64,000 bases of DNA from Engraulis encrasicolus (Eukaryota > Chordata > Actinopteri > Clupeiformes > Engraulidae). A program made the translations under genes and the position numbers. Within the stretch, counting starts at the first letter, position 1, and the number at the start of each line of letters is the position of its first letter. The stretch covers positions 13,136,907 to 13,200,906 of the forward strand of contig NC_085869.1 in assembly GCF_034702125.1 (NCBI RefSeq), given 5' to 3'. Positions 34,189 through 46,539 of the stretch are shown here, piece by piece. The notes under the pieces are model-generated. The model made no database searches. It was not told the DNA's origin and worked only from the letters and a program-made list of their open reading frames with translations.

Positions 34189-36145
34189 CAGCGGCGTGGA
34201 TCAGGGGGGGAAAACCCCGACTCATTCTCAGGGCCCAGCCCACCTGGGGGGCCCACCGGGGGGCCCCTATGGAAAATGTTCTTCTTGTTTTGCTTTTTTA
34301 AACATTATTTTTACAATAATGTCAATACATGTTGGTAATTTATGTAATTCAAATGTTCTCTGGAAATACATCTGTTAAATTGGATATCCTAGCCTGCAAA
34401 TAGGCTACAATATATATCAAACACCCCCATAATCAGTACGCATTGGTTTAGTCCGCCCTCTCGCGGACTTTTGATTGCACAATATGCGTAATCAACACTC
34501 ACTCACTTCATTATCATAAAACGCAGCAGCCGGTTAGCAATGAAATATGTCTAAAACACCAGGCTTTCTCAAAAAGAATAGAAAGGCAAGAGAGACAGGG
34601 GAAACCAGATGAAGCAACTGCTGCTGATTTCTTGCAAGAAAGGTGAGCCCAAATGTCAAAATTACCGCCTACAGTAGGCTAACTGGTTATCTCATTCCCA
34701 TTCCGTGTGGCCTACTGTGATAGCCGGAGTCAGATTAAAAAAAAATATAGGCCTAACATTTTTTGGCTATAATTGTGATAGTCTATTGAACCCATATTTG
34801 TCTTTGATATATTCATAACAAGTCACAAAACCAACATAGGGTCGATGTTGGTTCAAATATCCAAATAGCAAAGCTAATTTGTAAAATGAATCAAGATAGC
34901 CTATGTCACAAACGTGAAGATGCCCCCTGTCACAGCAGATGCAAATTGTGCGAACTTGAGAGAAGGTGAGCCTATTTTAGCTAGCCTAATATCCTAATGT
35001 TGAGGAAAAGCAGTTTCTCAATCGGGTGCATCACATTTGCAGATTGATTATGTCCTCGTAACGATATTTATCAACGTCACGTTCATCAGTTGCCAATGTC
35101 AAGGTGGCGGTGCGAGCTGTCAGTCCTGAACCGTCATTCTGCTTTCATTTTGCGGTCTCAACACTCTCAATAGGAAATCTCTGGTTACTTTCCCTGGCCA
35201 TCTGACAACGTCCGTTGTAGCTGAAGTGTGGTAAATTAATGACAAGATTTTGACGGGGCACCAGTCTGCGTTTTGAATGCTGCTGACGCCATTCTAATCT
35301 GCGCAAAGCGCAATACAAAAGATAGGCAGAGTAGCCTACCTACCTCCGTGCTGAGCAGGTAGCCTATCTGCATTGAGTGCTCATGACAATTACCCTATTT
35401 AAGGTAGGCTACTGTGAAATAGTTACTATCCAATTTAAATCTGAAACTATAGCCTATGCAGTAGCCTAATAAATAATGATGTGACTAGGTTCGGGGTGCC
35501 CTGACTTTAAAAGGTTGAGAATAACGGCATCAAATCTAAACAGCGATACTTTTGTTCCAGCCTATTTTAAGCGACATTCCATAGTAAGCTTCTGCCAGTA
35601 AATCACAGCTGATTCTCTATTCCTTGCTCTCCCAAAAAACAACTAACGGACAAATGACGTGCGGGTGCGTGCAACGGGCCAGTGCAAGTGAATGAATGTG
35701 TGCGCGAGCGCGTGTGTTTCTGTTCAGTGATGCATATTGAAGAAAGTTCAGTTCTATATCAATGTCTCATGTCTCCTTAGTGCACGAAATATTAGGCTAA
35801 ATGCATTGTGAAGAGAGATTTACCAGTCTCTCTCCTCCCCCTCACACCATAGTGATGAAGTGATTAAAAGTCATCTCTATGAATATGATAGCAGACTTTT
35901 CACAACTGGTGATGTGAAAAATAAGGACATTATGTCTGTTCTGCATAGGCTATCATATGATTGAAAATGAGGATGATTCAAGTGAAGGGGAGGAAAGCAT
36001 AGGCCTAGAGGGGTTTTCTGAGGAAGGCAAGGAGGATGACAATATCAGTCGCGCGTTCGCGCGCGGGGGGGGGGGCAGGGTTGTGAGTAGGGGGGCCCAT
36101 GAAAGAAGTTGTTCCTAGGGCCCCAAATTTGGTGCTACGCCCCTG
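34189..36145. mobile_element. hAT element, 1.96 kb, apparently without an intact transposase
   Basis: Perfect 8-bp TSD ctttggag (34181-34188 and 36146-36153). Ends CAGCGGCGTGG and (read inward) CAGGGGCGTAGCACC. Size and TIR suit a degraded autonomous or mid-sized non-autonomous hAT. A 21-codon frame from 34547 (MSKTPGFLKK...) and an acidic stretch near 35963-36045 could be remnants of a transposase N-terminus, but no zinc-finger or DDE-type block is visible. GCGCGTTCGCGCGCG with a G-run lies at 36050-36075. Confidence 0.9.
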
Positions 36146-37190
36146 CTTTGGAGTATCACACCAAAGGACAAACAGGTCACACCAAAGGGCTAGATATTTG
36201 AGAAATAGCTTTTAAAACAACTGGTAGTACATTTTGTTGTTGTTGTTGTTTGACTAGATAAATATTGTGTATTCAAATTACTTATTCCTTTATTGGCCTT
36301 TGGAATGTATACTTTGATGCATTGTTGATGAATATTTGCTGTTGATTTTAGATACTGTCAAATTATATAAAATGTCATTAATGGTGCTTTGAAACCATAA
36401 AATATAACGGTAACAGTGAAGGAAAGATCAGTGAGAGAGTATATAGAGGAGTATAGATGAATAAAGTATGCTATGGAGAGCTCAATATACAGCATAAATG
36501 TGCTGTCCAGCTTGAGATACCAAACAGGCACTGGCTACTACACACGACAGGTTCAATGGTGTGACAGTCATAGCATACCTACAAAAGTGTGATGGTCATG
36601 CCAAGGTCACACTTCAGTATGAGTCTTATGAGCTCTGCAGGTTACATTTAATGACCGCATGGCTGTCATTAAGAGTTACGATAGGCTGATAATTGACGAT
36701 TCAAAGACTTATAAGTGTAAAGTGTAGGTCCATATTGACTACAACATTATATTATGATCAAAAGACAAAATAATCATGTTGATATATTTGTTTCTGGCTC
36801 AGTTTTGCATTTCTGTCCTTTAGCGTGACATGAATGTCCTACGGTGTGACGTTTTAAACGCTCAAATATTTGTTTGAGCTAAACAATATGTTTGGTAAAC
36901 ACTGAATATTGCATTAGGGAAGAACAAATTATCGTCCCTGAAAAGTTAGTATAAATTCGGACAATTTTGAACATTTAAAAGAAAGATATCCCTATTTTTC
37001 CTCGAAGGTTTCTAATAATCTCACATCTAATGGGAAAAAAATACTTAAATGGTAATTTCTCATTAAATTAAGACTTTAAAAAATTGCAATAAATATGAAG
37101 AGTGTAACAATGTTCATAAAACTCCATCAAGCCATTTCTACATTACTTAATATATTTATTTCTTAACGTCACACCAAAGGACATATTTTC

Positions 37191-37490
37191 AGCAAATTGC
37201 TTTATCAACGTAAATAAATAATCAATGAATAGACCAACATTGTGACCACTTGGATTTTTTGAAAGATTAATTGCTGCACTACGTAGACATATACTTTTTT
37301 CCCTCATAAACAATGTTTTGTGAAAAAAAATGTTTTTTGCTGCCTATCCGTCATCTACCCATGTAGGTATGTATGGTGCATGTATGCTTGGTCATCTAAT
37401 GTGCAAATTGTTTTCTTTACAACCAAATTGTTTTTACGTAAATGTCACAAAAGTACCATATGGTCAGGCCAATTATTGTAATCATTCTTT
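37191..37490. other. No recognisable feature
   Basis: AT-rich sequence between the motif region and the next unit. Confidence 0.4.
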
Positions 37491-37494
37491 CTAA

Positions 37495-37760
37495 AAAATA
37501 ATGTTTGCATTTCTGATATTCATGCTCCAGATTATTCATTTTCCCCTAACCAGAAAGAGCTATGAAAATGAAAAAGACTGGATTTATGACAGATTTGCCA
37601 TGGATGAGTGCCATTACACCAAGAGAGTAGCTTTATCGTCCCATTATCTTTGCTATGATAATGAGGAACAAAACTATTTTTCACTGGCGCCATGACATTA
37701 ATGCCTAAATGAGCATTAATTAACATGGGCAGTTATGCATATCCGCCCCGATCATGGCAT
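37495..37760. other. Candidate conserved non-coding element
   Basis: Balanced, non-repetitive sequence with clustered words: GACATTAATGCC, GAGCATTAATTAACATG and GTTATGCATATCC (homeodomain- and octamer-like). Frames on both strands (37501-37695 and 37532-37726) are short and unrecognised. Function is inferred from texture only. Confidence 0.28.
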
Positions 37761-37839
37761 GCATGTATTAACAAAGACACTGTGAATACTTGAATATGAA
37801 AGGAAATGTGTGTGAAGAAGATATGTGTGTGTCAGGAAT

Positions 37840-38565
<726 letters not shown>

Positions 38566-38674
38566 TTAACCCATTTTAGCCTAAGCCCTAACTTTCCCAC
38601 ATTTTTAATAAAACAGCTCAAATCTCAAGAACCTGAATGCAGCGTATATGTCGCTCCAGGACACAATGGGTTAA
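38566..38674. mobile_element. Very short TTAA-flanked MITE, about 101 bp
   Basis: TTAA at 38566-38569 and 38671-38674. Ends CCCATTTTAGCCT and (read inward) CCCATTGTGTCC. Shares CTCAA-AACCTGAATGCAGC and GCTCCAGG with the longer relative ending at 48412. Confidence 0.65.
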
Positions 38675-39129
38675 TTTACAAAATGTATGCAGTAGAATAA
38701 TAATAATAATAGAAGTGAATAATAGTACTAATCGCAATGCAATTAGTTACTGTACTATATGTACCGGCTTTCAAAGTGAAACACCCTTATTTAAATGTAA
38801 AGATATAAGTAGCTTATCCCTCTCAAGTGTACGAAGCGTCTTACACTACACTTCCTATGCCTCCGAAGTGCATGAAGCCTATAGGGCCTACACACTACAC
38901 TTCTCAGACGACTATAAGGATCCTCACCTCGGCCATCTCACTTTCAATGCTATACTTGTGTCTTTTGTCATCGTTACATGATTTTATTAAATGCTAAAAA
39001 CTATTCAATATTTTATTCAGCACAGGCACATCAGATTTGTATGAGCTAATGGACTGATAATGGGTGTCTGAGGAGGACCTTTGGGACACATCCTCTGCTG
39101 AGGTGGATGACATAGGAGAGATGGAGAGG
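38675..39129. other. No recognisable feature
   Basis: Includes an ATA/AAT-rich run at 38694-38730. The 114-codon frame at 38637-38981 is unrecognised. Confidence 0.4.
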
Positions 39130-39447
39130 CAGAGGCGGATCTTCCATTAGACAAACCTAGGCATTTGCCTATAGGGCCCCCACCAAATCTACTCTCCATA
39201 GGAGCCCCCTGCTGTCAAGCCAGTTGCGGTAAACACACAAAAAGTTAGTAAATGTATATAAAGTAAATGTATATGAGAAAAACACTAAAATAGCACCAAA
39301 ATGCAAGATTTCACGTCTATATAATGTTTTTTCAACCACACCTGCTGTACATTGGACTAGTGCATAATTTGATGACGCAGACATGTACGCAAGTTAAGGG
39401 CCCCATGTAAATATTTCGCCTAGGGCCCCAAAATAGATCCGCCCCTG
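39130..39447 (+). mobile_element. hAT-type MITE, CAGRGGCGGAYCT family
   Basis: Octamers tggagagg and cggagagg flank it (7 of 8). Ends CAGAGGCGGATC and (read inward) CAGGGGCGGATC. Same family as 23309-23575. Confidence 0.93.
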
Positions 39448-39502
39448 CGGAGAGGGCAACAGGAAGAGGTCTTTCCAGATGATTTCTATGAATAGCTTAA
39501 CT

Positions 39503-39820
39503 CAGTGGTTCCCAAACTGGGGGTCGCTGGGATCCCTAGGGGGTCGCGGAGGTATTGTAAGGGGGTCACGGACAAAAGGGACATTGTATATATATAAAAA
39601 AAATCCACAGGTTAACAGCTAACAAGTTAACATAATTCCATAATTTGGTCAGTAGCAGTATTTACTCACTTGTACGGTTAATAGGCTAGATGTATTTGCT
39701 GTCCTGTGGATTTCTAGCAATATTAGCGGACAAGCTAAGGAGGGGAGGGGGAGGGGGGGTCGTGAAAATAGTCTTAAGTCCGAAAAAGGGGTCCTCACTG
39801 AAAAGGTTTGGGAACCACTG
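39503..39820. mobile_element. hAT-type MITE, TIR CAGTGGTTCCCAAAC
   Basis: Perfect 8-bp TSD gcttaact (39495-39502 and 39821-39828). Ends CAGTGGTTCCCAAACTGGGG and (read inward) CAGTGGTTCCCAAACCT. The interior has GGGGGTCGC words. The related copy at 57368-60703 is split by a LINE. Confidence 0.97.
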
Positions 39821-39828
39821 GCTTAACT

Positions 39829-40339
39829 GAATGCATTATTCACACGACATCCATCAGTATGTCATGGTATGTTTTGGGGGGGATTTCACCCTTGTGTTTT
39901 AATGCCAGGTTATAAACTTTGTAGCTCCTCACCTCCCTGCCAGGTGTCAAAATTGGCTACATGAAATATTGATCAATCATATTGTCAAGGTGTGTAAATT
40001 ATTCTGTCCATGCCAACAGCTGGTACAAACGAAGGATGACACTGTGTCTATATAGTGCCATCATCAATGACTACCTACTCCACACATTGTGCATTTTTGT
40101 GGTGTTAATATAACACTCTGAGCGTTGGGCTCACATTATGACTGTTAAATTCTACTCTCAAAGTGGTGCATTAACACTTAGTTCCATTGTTCTGCCAAGG
40201 GTACTGCAAACGGTGCAACAAACTCTGTCTTGAAACATGTCTTTCATGGAGGCATTTTTTAAATATGGTATTATTTCTGCCTTTTAGTGGATATGATATA
40301 GTGGAGAGCAGACTGCAAGGTGAGTAAGAGAGAGAGATA
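39829..40339. other. No recognisable feature
   Basis: Unique-looking sequence. Confidence 0.4.
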
Positions 40340-40450
40340 AAAAAAAACATGAAAGCCCAGCTGGGAAACTCCAACTCCCATTGTCATTGTGACACAGCAC
40401 TCCACAGCACACAAGTGAACACTGCACACAACGAAGTGGCATTTTATTAG
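40340..40450 (-). mobile_element. SINE 3' tail fragment, minus strand
   Basis: Matches the tail of the SINE at 29270 (GAAACTCCAACTCCCATTGT, CACTCCACAGCACAC). The tRNA-like head is missing. Confidence 0.7.
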
Positions 40451-40786
40451 CCTCGCAACGCCATCCTCTGTACTCCACCCAAAGATTTTGGCTCCGCACA
40501 TGATTGACGGAGTCAACAGTCGGCTATTCGCCCAGGCTAGCATTTTATGCCTCAGGTTGAGATATTACCAGGTCTGGACTTGAACCTGGTCTCCATGAGC
40601 ATGCAGTCTAAACATGGTCAGGTGCACTGACGGATACAGTGGCACGGCACCCATGGCTGGATTGGCCAAAAGGAATACAGGGCATTTGCCCAGTAGACTG
40701 TTGATGATTTTAGCCTGTACCTTCCCTCATTGCAGTGGTATCAGTCCTCATGCCACCACAGCTGACCTCTCAGTATCAGATTTAAA

Positions 40787-40957
40787 TAGGGTGCGATTTG
40801 ATTTGTAGGGGGGGATGGGGGGATTTTTTCCCCCTTCTGGTTTTGATATCGACTCTTTTTCTACAAGATTTAATCACAGTTTAATGTAATTCCACTGATA
40901 CTGCTTAAAAATGTGAAACATATCCCCCCTTCTGGTTTTCTGACAAATCGCACCCTG
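40787..40957. mobile_element. hAT-type MITE, TIR AGGGTGCGATTTG, nested
   Basis: Perfect 8-bp TSD gatttaaa (40779-40786 and 40958-40965). Ends TAGGGTGCGATTTGATTTG and (read inward) CAGGGTGCGATTTGTCAG. The interior has two CCCCCCTTCTGG-type segments. Confidence 0.95.
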
Positions 40958-41053
40958 GATTTAAAAATTAATTTTGGCTGTCGTGGTGTTGTAATAGATT
41001 ACTAAAACTGTTGTCACAGGCTTCATCGTCTCTTTCAATGCAAGGCGGACCAG

Positions 41054-42525
41054 GGGTAGATTTCTCAAAGGCGAAGTAGCTAGTCGGTTAGCAACTTTGC
41101 AGAGTAGATACTATAAAAGTTGCTAACTCCTGTGTCTCGAACGTTAGCACACAAAGTAACTACTGCTTGGAGTAATGTGCACTCTGAAGTAGTGGTGACT
41201 TTGAAAGTGAGGCGCCTCCTATCCGTATCTCGACAGTGAAGTTGAAGTACAGCTTGAGTAGATCCATTGAGTCCAGACATCACCTCAGCCACCCCAAGTA
41301 ACACACAGCGCTAGTCTACTTCAGAGTGTGACTCCACCCATTAGCTAAACTTGTAGTACATATTTGACCACAAATGTGTCAATATCTTTTAATCCTGTGG
41401 TGCAAAAGCGATGAAAATCAATCGACATGCACACAAAGTGATGATACAGCTGCGAGAGTGTTCAGAACACAAATTCACGTCATGTCATTTGTTCGTGAAA
41501 AAAAAATGTCATATCCTTGGAATCTGATGAATCCCACACTTATAATATACTTTTAGCTGTATACCGATTGAATTGCGTCTCATTTCGATGTGTAATTTGT
41601 GAAATATTTAGATAAGAAAGTATTGGTTACTCCCGGAAATGCACTGGCTTACGTGTCAAGTACTTAAAATTTTTTGGCACGAATTTCATTTCATAGCCTA
41701 GGGGTATTTACGCTTGCCTATCAATGGGAAGACGCGAGCCACGCGGGTTCGAAACCAGTGTGCAGCATGTTGACAACAACTCGTGAAATCGTGTTTTGGA
41801 CCCTACAGTGTAACACATTTTCCCTTGGCTGCACGTGTGTGTTGGTAATGCACAACATAAATTATCTATTTCTGCCAGATATTTCCAAAATTGTGGCACT
41901 GCAACCATGTGGATTCGAACCAACGTGCCGTCTGTTTTCCCTGTGGGATACAAGCGTGAATAGCACTAGGCTATGTAATGAAATCCATGCAAATCATTCA
42001 GGGATATTACACTTTAACAGGTGATTTCCTGGGAGTAACCACAACTTTATTGTCCAAATATTTTACAAATTACACCTCGGAATGAAACGAAATCCAATCA
42101 GCATGCAGATAATACTGCATTATTGGTGCGGACGGTGTCTGATTGTAATGCCACGGCCGTGTTTTTTCACAAAGAAATTACAAGGTGTGTTGTGGAGGAA
42201 ACAGCGGAGTCACGGTGTCGTGACATCCAATCAAATGTGCTGGTGGTGGGTTGTACACTATTGCTTTCTACTTCACGCACTGAATTTAGGAGGAAACAGC
42301 TGAATCATAACTCAGCAATCATGCTTATCTCTTGTTGCTTCTTTGGTCACGCACTGCAATGCCAAGAAAGTAAGTAGCGGTGTGGACTTAGGAAAGTAGC
42401 CGCACTACTTTTGGCTTACTGTGGGAATAGTAAGGTTTCGAGAAATGCACGGATTTCGCCTTGAAGTAAGTACATAACTACAAAGTACATCTGTAGTTCA
42501 AAGCTAACATTGCGGAAACTCACCC
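41054..42525. mobile_element. Harbinger-like element, 1.47 kb, nested
   Basis: Ends GGGTAGATTTCTCAAAGG and (read inward) GGGTGAGTTTCCGCAATG, flanked by CAG (41051-41053 and 42526-42528). The host hAT sequence continues on both sides, confirming the boundaries. Subterminal regions share GAAGTAGC, GTTAGC and TACTTCA words in inverted order, and the centre is a long palindrome (41566-42102). No recognisable transposase: frames at 41674-42024 and 41708-41953 fall inside the palindrome. Confidence 0.88.
41566..42102. repeat. Imperfect palindrome of about 540 bp
   Basis: Outer arms 41566-41645 and 42020-42102 pair (TGTAATTTGTGAAATATTTA, GGTTACTCCCGGAAATGCAC). Inner segments also pair: CATTTCATAGCCTAGGGGTA with a right-hand CATTACATAGCCTAGTGCTA, and GGGTTCGAAACC with GGATTCGAACC in opposite orientation. 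The whole is one long fold-back with arms of about 250 bp. The B-box-like GGTTCGAA words suggest a SINE-like segment duplicated in inverted orientation. Confidence 0.85.
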
Positions 42526-42570
42526 CAGTCTTGGCTGTAAATGCCCAGCCTGACTTTTTGTCTCCTCACA

Positions 42571-44273
42571 GATCTTTGATAGGCCATAATTATCTTTTTC
42601 ACTTTCAAATCAATGTTTATATTTCTAGGGGGAAAATATTCCATATTATATTAAGTAAAACACTGTATCTACGTATGAGTACATTTCTCCAGTTTAATTG
42701 TGAACATCAGTTAGGAACACTGCCATTTTGAACCTTTTTGTGACCTAAGGGGGTCGGTCTGTGGACAAAATACTGGCTATCAGTGAGAAACATGGTTCTT
42801 TCAATGCACATGGGATGACATTAGTTCCTCATGTCCTGGTATGACTTGGTGCACCAATCTCATCATAGCACATTTTAAACTTTCATCAGACTGTCTAATT
42901 GCATTTCTTAGTAAATGAAGAACAGCTTTAAGTTTTAATTGAGGAAGATTCAGCAGCATCATTCTGTCAGCAAGGGTTGTAAGTAACAGACACACCAAGA
43001 CCGTCCGGCACACTGTGAAATTTGTCATGAGGCCTGCCAATACATTTCATATTACAGAGGAGCTGAGCCCGGCTTTGATTTTTTGACAAATTTATTTTGC
43101 ATCACATTTAATTTTCTATTCTATCAAAGTGTTATTTTTTTGTACTGCTTTTTTTTGCCGTGCGGTGAACTCCCTCCCTTATGGACTGATACAATGGGGT
43201 GAGGCAGAGGTCAGTGAGACAGGAGATCAAAGTGGCCGTCTCCCATGCATTCCAGCCGTGTGCACAGCCCCCAGCTTTCATCTCCTCGTACCGGCCGGCC
43301 TGCCTGGGAAGTTTGAGCAGCTTGCTGTCTGCGTGTCAGCACTATGACAGACTGACAGACACTCTTCTGTGGCCTTTTTTTTTTTTTTAAAGCATCTACC
43401 GTAAGTTAATAAGGGGGATGGTGCATGTTTATTATAATAGGCTATTATTATGCATGTTATATGTATCTATACTAATCAACTCTTTTCAAACAGCTAAATA
43501 TATTTTAGTTTTAAAAATGTAGCCAACAGCAAAAGGGGTAGTTCCAGGCACTTCTGTTTTTTCATCAGGTGCATCAACGGGAGACAGAGAGGTAATCTTA
43601 ACTGGACTATTCATGGACTCTATTTAAGATGGTTTATCCATCAAAACGTTATTCCCCATGTTGGGATTCACTTTACAATAAGGGTACATAATATCGGAAT
43701 TATGATGGAAGTAATGTATGATTTCCAATATTCATATACCCTTATCGTAAAGTGTTACCCCATGTTGTGCACTTGATTAAAAAAGAAAATAATCTCATTT
43801 GCACTGCTCCGGTGTCTTCCCCCCAGTTAAAAATGTAGTAGTTTGATTATGAAGTGAAACACATCTGCGGGATCAAGCGGAACAAATCTGCTGTTATTGA
43901 TCATGGTTGACAGCGAAGACAGTCAGATAAGATTGATGACGTGTAGTAATCACCTTATGAACAACACAATTAATTATATTTAAAACTTCGCAGTAGGTGA
44001 CACCTGTCATAGCACTGCAGATTAGCGTGTGCCAACACCAATGAAGACAGAGCACCTTGCATATGGCGTTACGTTACGCGTATATCAAGTGACAAATGAC
44101 AAATGGCTTCAAAGCACAGGTAGGCCAACGTGGCAGATTTGACAAGTTCACCTCCACTGCTTTCAGTTTTCTCTGCAAAACACCCGAGGTTCACACATCA
44201 AAACAATTCATGCATATCCAAACACTAAAAATATTTCCTCTAAGAAGTGCGGCAAATTAATGTCTTCTCCCCC

Positions 44274-44275
<2 letters not shown>
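42571..44275. other. No recognisable feature; possible conserved stretches
   Basis: Unique-looking sequence. Bases 42820-43050 (GACTGTCTAATTGCATTTC, AAGTTTTAATTGAGG) have homeodomain-like words but no other support. Frames at 43129-43390 are unrecognised. Confidence 0.3.

Positions 44276-44356
<81 letters not shown>
44276..44356 (+). repeat. (GA)n microsatellite
   Basis: Uninterrupted GA run of about 80 bp followed by GTGTGTGTG. Confidence 0.97.
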
Positions 44357-44357
<1 letters not shown>

Positions 44358-44724
44358 TGTGTGGGGACTTGTCCAGAAATGACCTTGGGAGTGCACTTGT
44401 CAGAGGCTGTTAGTGTGCTGCCATGCAACCCCAGTCTGTGCAGGAACTTAAGAGGCAAAACCTCTGATGCTGCTGACAGCGTTGCAGAACAAACAAGGCC
44501 AAACTCGTCCAATTAAGATTACCCGGAAAACTGATCTGATATTCTCAGTTTTCAAGCTCAATAAGGTTGTTTTTTTTATCCTGCCAAAAAATGCAACCTA
44601 TTTAGTTAATTTCGATCTGATCCATATGCACTCCCTGGAAAACTTTGCAGCAGTCCCACAGTCTGGTGGGTGTACAGTATGTCTTCTTTCCCTCCCTTTT
44701 GTTGGACAATTACATGTTTTAGAT

Positions 44725-45022
44725 CAGTGTTTCTCAAACTTTTTCAGACCGAGGCCCACTTTGTCCCCCCCAAAAATGATCGGGGACCACCTGTCATCTG
44801 AATTGGCAGTTGATGGATGCTAATTTGACACTGCTAATTTTTATGCAGATCACTTACTTTTTATTCACATTATAAGCCTGTCTTATTGTGTTGAAAACAT
44901 GAAAATGTTACAGATATAGCATACTGCTAGCTTATCTTGGAAAATTAGAAATCCCCTCGCGGACCACCTGAGCTCTGTCGCGGACCACTAGTGGTCCCCG
45001 GACCACACTTTGAGTATCACTG
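44725..45022. mobile_element. hAT-type MITE, TIR CAGTGNTWCTCAAA
   Basis: Octamers ttttagat and ttttagaa flank it (7 of 8). Ends CAGTGTTTCTCAAACTTTTT and (read inward) CAGTGATACTCAAAGTGTGG. Interior GCGGACCAC and GTGGTCC words. Confidence 0.93.
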
Positions 45023-45641
45023 TTTTAGAACAATGTTAGATCTTCCAACTGCCTTTCCAAAGTGATCACAGTAAGCACTACTAGGCTATAGAGTTAGTTA
45101 CTGTCAATTAAAGTAAGACAATAAAAGCACAATGAAACGCATATTTATTCAAGCGATAGTGAGTGTTAGCAGGGTTGTGGGTTGGTATACCCTTACTATG
45201 GCTGTTTTCCATTCCTTAAATGTCAATGATGGTATTTTACAGTTTTTTTTAATGCAGCATTGTACAAAGATATGTTAGTTCAATGTAGGTTTTTGCATCT
45301 TTGTTGCAATCGTTTTTGCAAGTCAGGTCAAAAGTCAAAAGAGCCTTCGTGGTGTGCGCTATACAGAAATCCAGTTGTTTTTTTTCCTCATACCAGCAGA
45401 GGGACCGCCACCTTAACCAGTGACATTTGAAGAGAGACAAGCGCTCTGACCTCAGCGACCTCAGAGCTTCACAGAGCTTGTTGCATAATTCTTTGTCACG
45501 CAAAGCAAAGGGCCTCATTTCTTATTTATTTCCCTCTCCTCCGAGTCCGCATCCAGGCAGTGAAGGCACTTCCACTCCCATCAGCTTGCAGTTTGTATGC
45601 AGCAACCAACCAGCCTCCTCCAGAGACAGACGTCTCAGTAG
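45023..45641. other. No recognisable feature
   Basis: Unique-looking sequence. Confidence 0.4.
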
Positions 45642-45649
45642 CCATGAGC

Positions 45650-45804
45650 AGGGCGGCTGACAGCTTTTGCTGGGCCCAGGGCAAAGTCCCTGAAAGGGCC
45701 CCCCATCCAATTCATACAATGTAATGAAAACCCATTTCTGGGCCCCCTCTCTCTCTGGGCATGGGACAACTGACCCCTTTGTCCCCCTCTTGTCAGCGGC
45801 CCTG
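45650..45804 (+). mobile_element. hAT-type MITE, GCTGACAG family (best-bounded copy)
   Basis: Perfect 8-bp TSD gccatgag (45642-45649 and 45805-45812). Ends CAGGGCGGCTGACAG and (read inward) CAGGGCCGCTGACAAG. The body has TGGGCCCAGGGCAAAG, ACAATGTAATGAAAACCC and GGCATGGGACAACTGACCCC. Other copies: 2872, 3138, 47395, 51732. Confidence 0.97.
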
Positions 45805-45812
45805 GCCATGAG

Positions 45813-46539
45813 GGTAAGAAGTGCAGTCTCACCAGTCCCATATGCATGCTGCTCTCCTATCACTCCACCTGTTTCTCCCAACATGACCTATACTACTCTA
45901 CAAAGGCAAAGTGCAGTAACTACAAGTACTAAGCCCACGTTGAAAACATTGAAATAAGAAAAATGCATTCAAAGCCTTGGTATTCGGTTGGATATTGTAG
46001 TTACTGAAAATGTGACATACTGTTGCAATATCACTAAAACAGGACACATTTGGACCATAAGGATTTGTCACAAGATAGCCTAAATGAGGTGTAATGTAGA
46101 CCATTTTCAGTCTAAACCTCAGTCTAAATTTTGACAAAATATGTAGTAAGCAGTAGGGCAGTATAGTGTACATCAATGACTGTTGATTGTTTACACATCA
46201 CTAAAATCTTAAAATGGCAAAGGAGCTGCATGGCTAGTGACTTAGCAACACTGTTTTTCACCATACACTGTCTGGCATGGCAGTTCAGTTCTAGCCTGGT
46301 TTTACTAGACCACATTAATTAGCCTACTTTGTAATTCATTTTCGGTCTTGATCCTCAATGTGCTGGAGCGCTTCGTTGGGAGGAGTGAGCTGAGCTCTGA
46401 TTTGAAATGAGTGGACCAATAGCTGACAGTTGACGTTCATGACGTAGGCCTACTCTATATTATTATGCCTCTAAGTGTGTTTCCTTATTGCCCGGCCGTC
46501 TGGTGGACCCTGCCCAGGGAAGCATAATGAGACCATTTG
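45813..46539. other. No recognisable feature
   Basis: Unique-looking sequence. Confidence 0.4.

Larger units (their letters stand above)
33060..37190. repeat. Region with a dispersed 15-mer, GTCCTWTGGTGTGAC
   Basis: Near-exact copies lie on the plus strand at 33073, 33796, 33987, 34143, 34165, 36552 (partial), 36815 and 36836, and on the minus strand at 36156, 36176 and 37168. They are not tandem; spacing runs from 20 bp to over 700 bp. After removing the two insertions (33147-33675, 34189-36145) the host sequence is about 1.6 kb with 11 copies. The AT-rich sequence between copies shows no coding homology. The limits given are simply the outermost motifs. Confidence 0.85.
40651..42570 (-). 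mobile_element. hAT-type MITE (17782 family) broken by two insertions
   Basis: Starts CATGGCTGGATTGGCC and is the reverse complement of the 17782 element: GTAGACTGTTGATGATTTTA, GATTTAAAAATTAATTTTGG, TAATAGATTACT. It is interrupted at 40787-40957 and at 41054-42525, then resumes as GGCTGTAAATGCCCAGCCTG to about 42570. The final end is decayed, so the right limit is approximate. Confidence 0.85.

Noticed and set aside
33060..37190. CRISPR-like array because of the recurring 15-mer
   Set aside because: Spacing is irregular, both orientations occur, the genome is eukaryotic and no cas gene is near.
38637..38981. 114-codon frame as a host gene
   Set aside because: Its start lies inside the short TTAA element, and the sequence includes AT-rich simple stretches and no known family.
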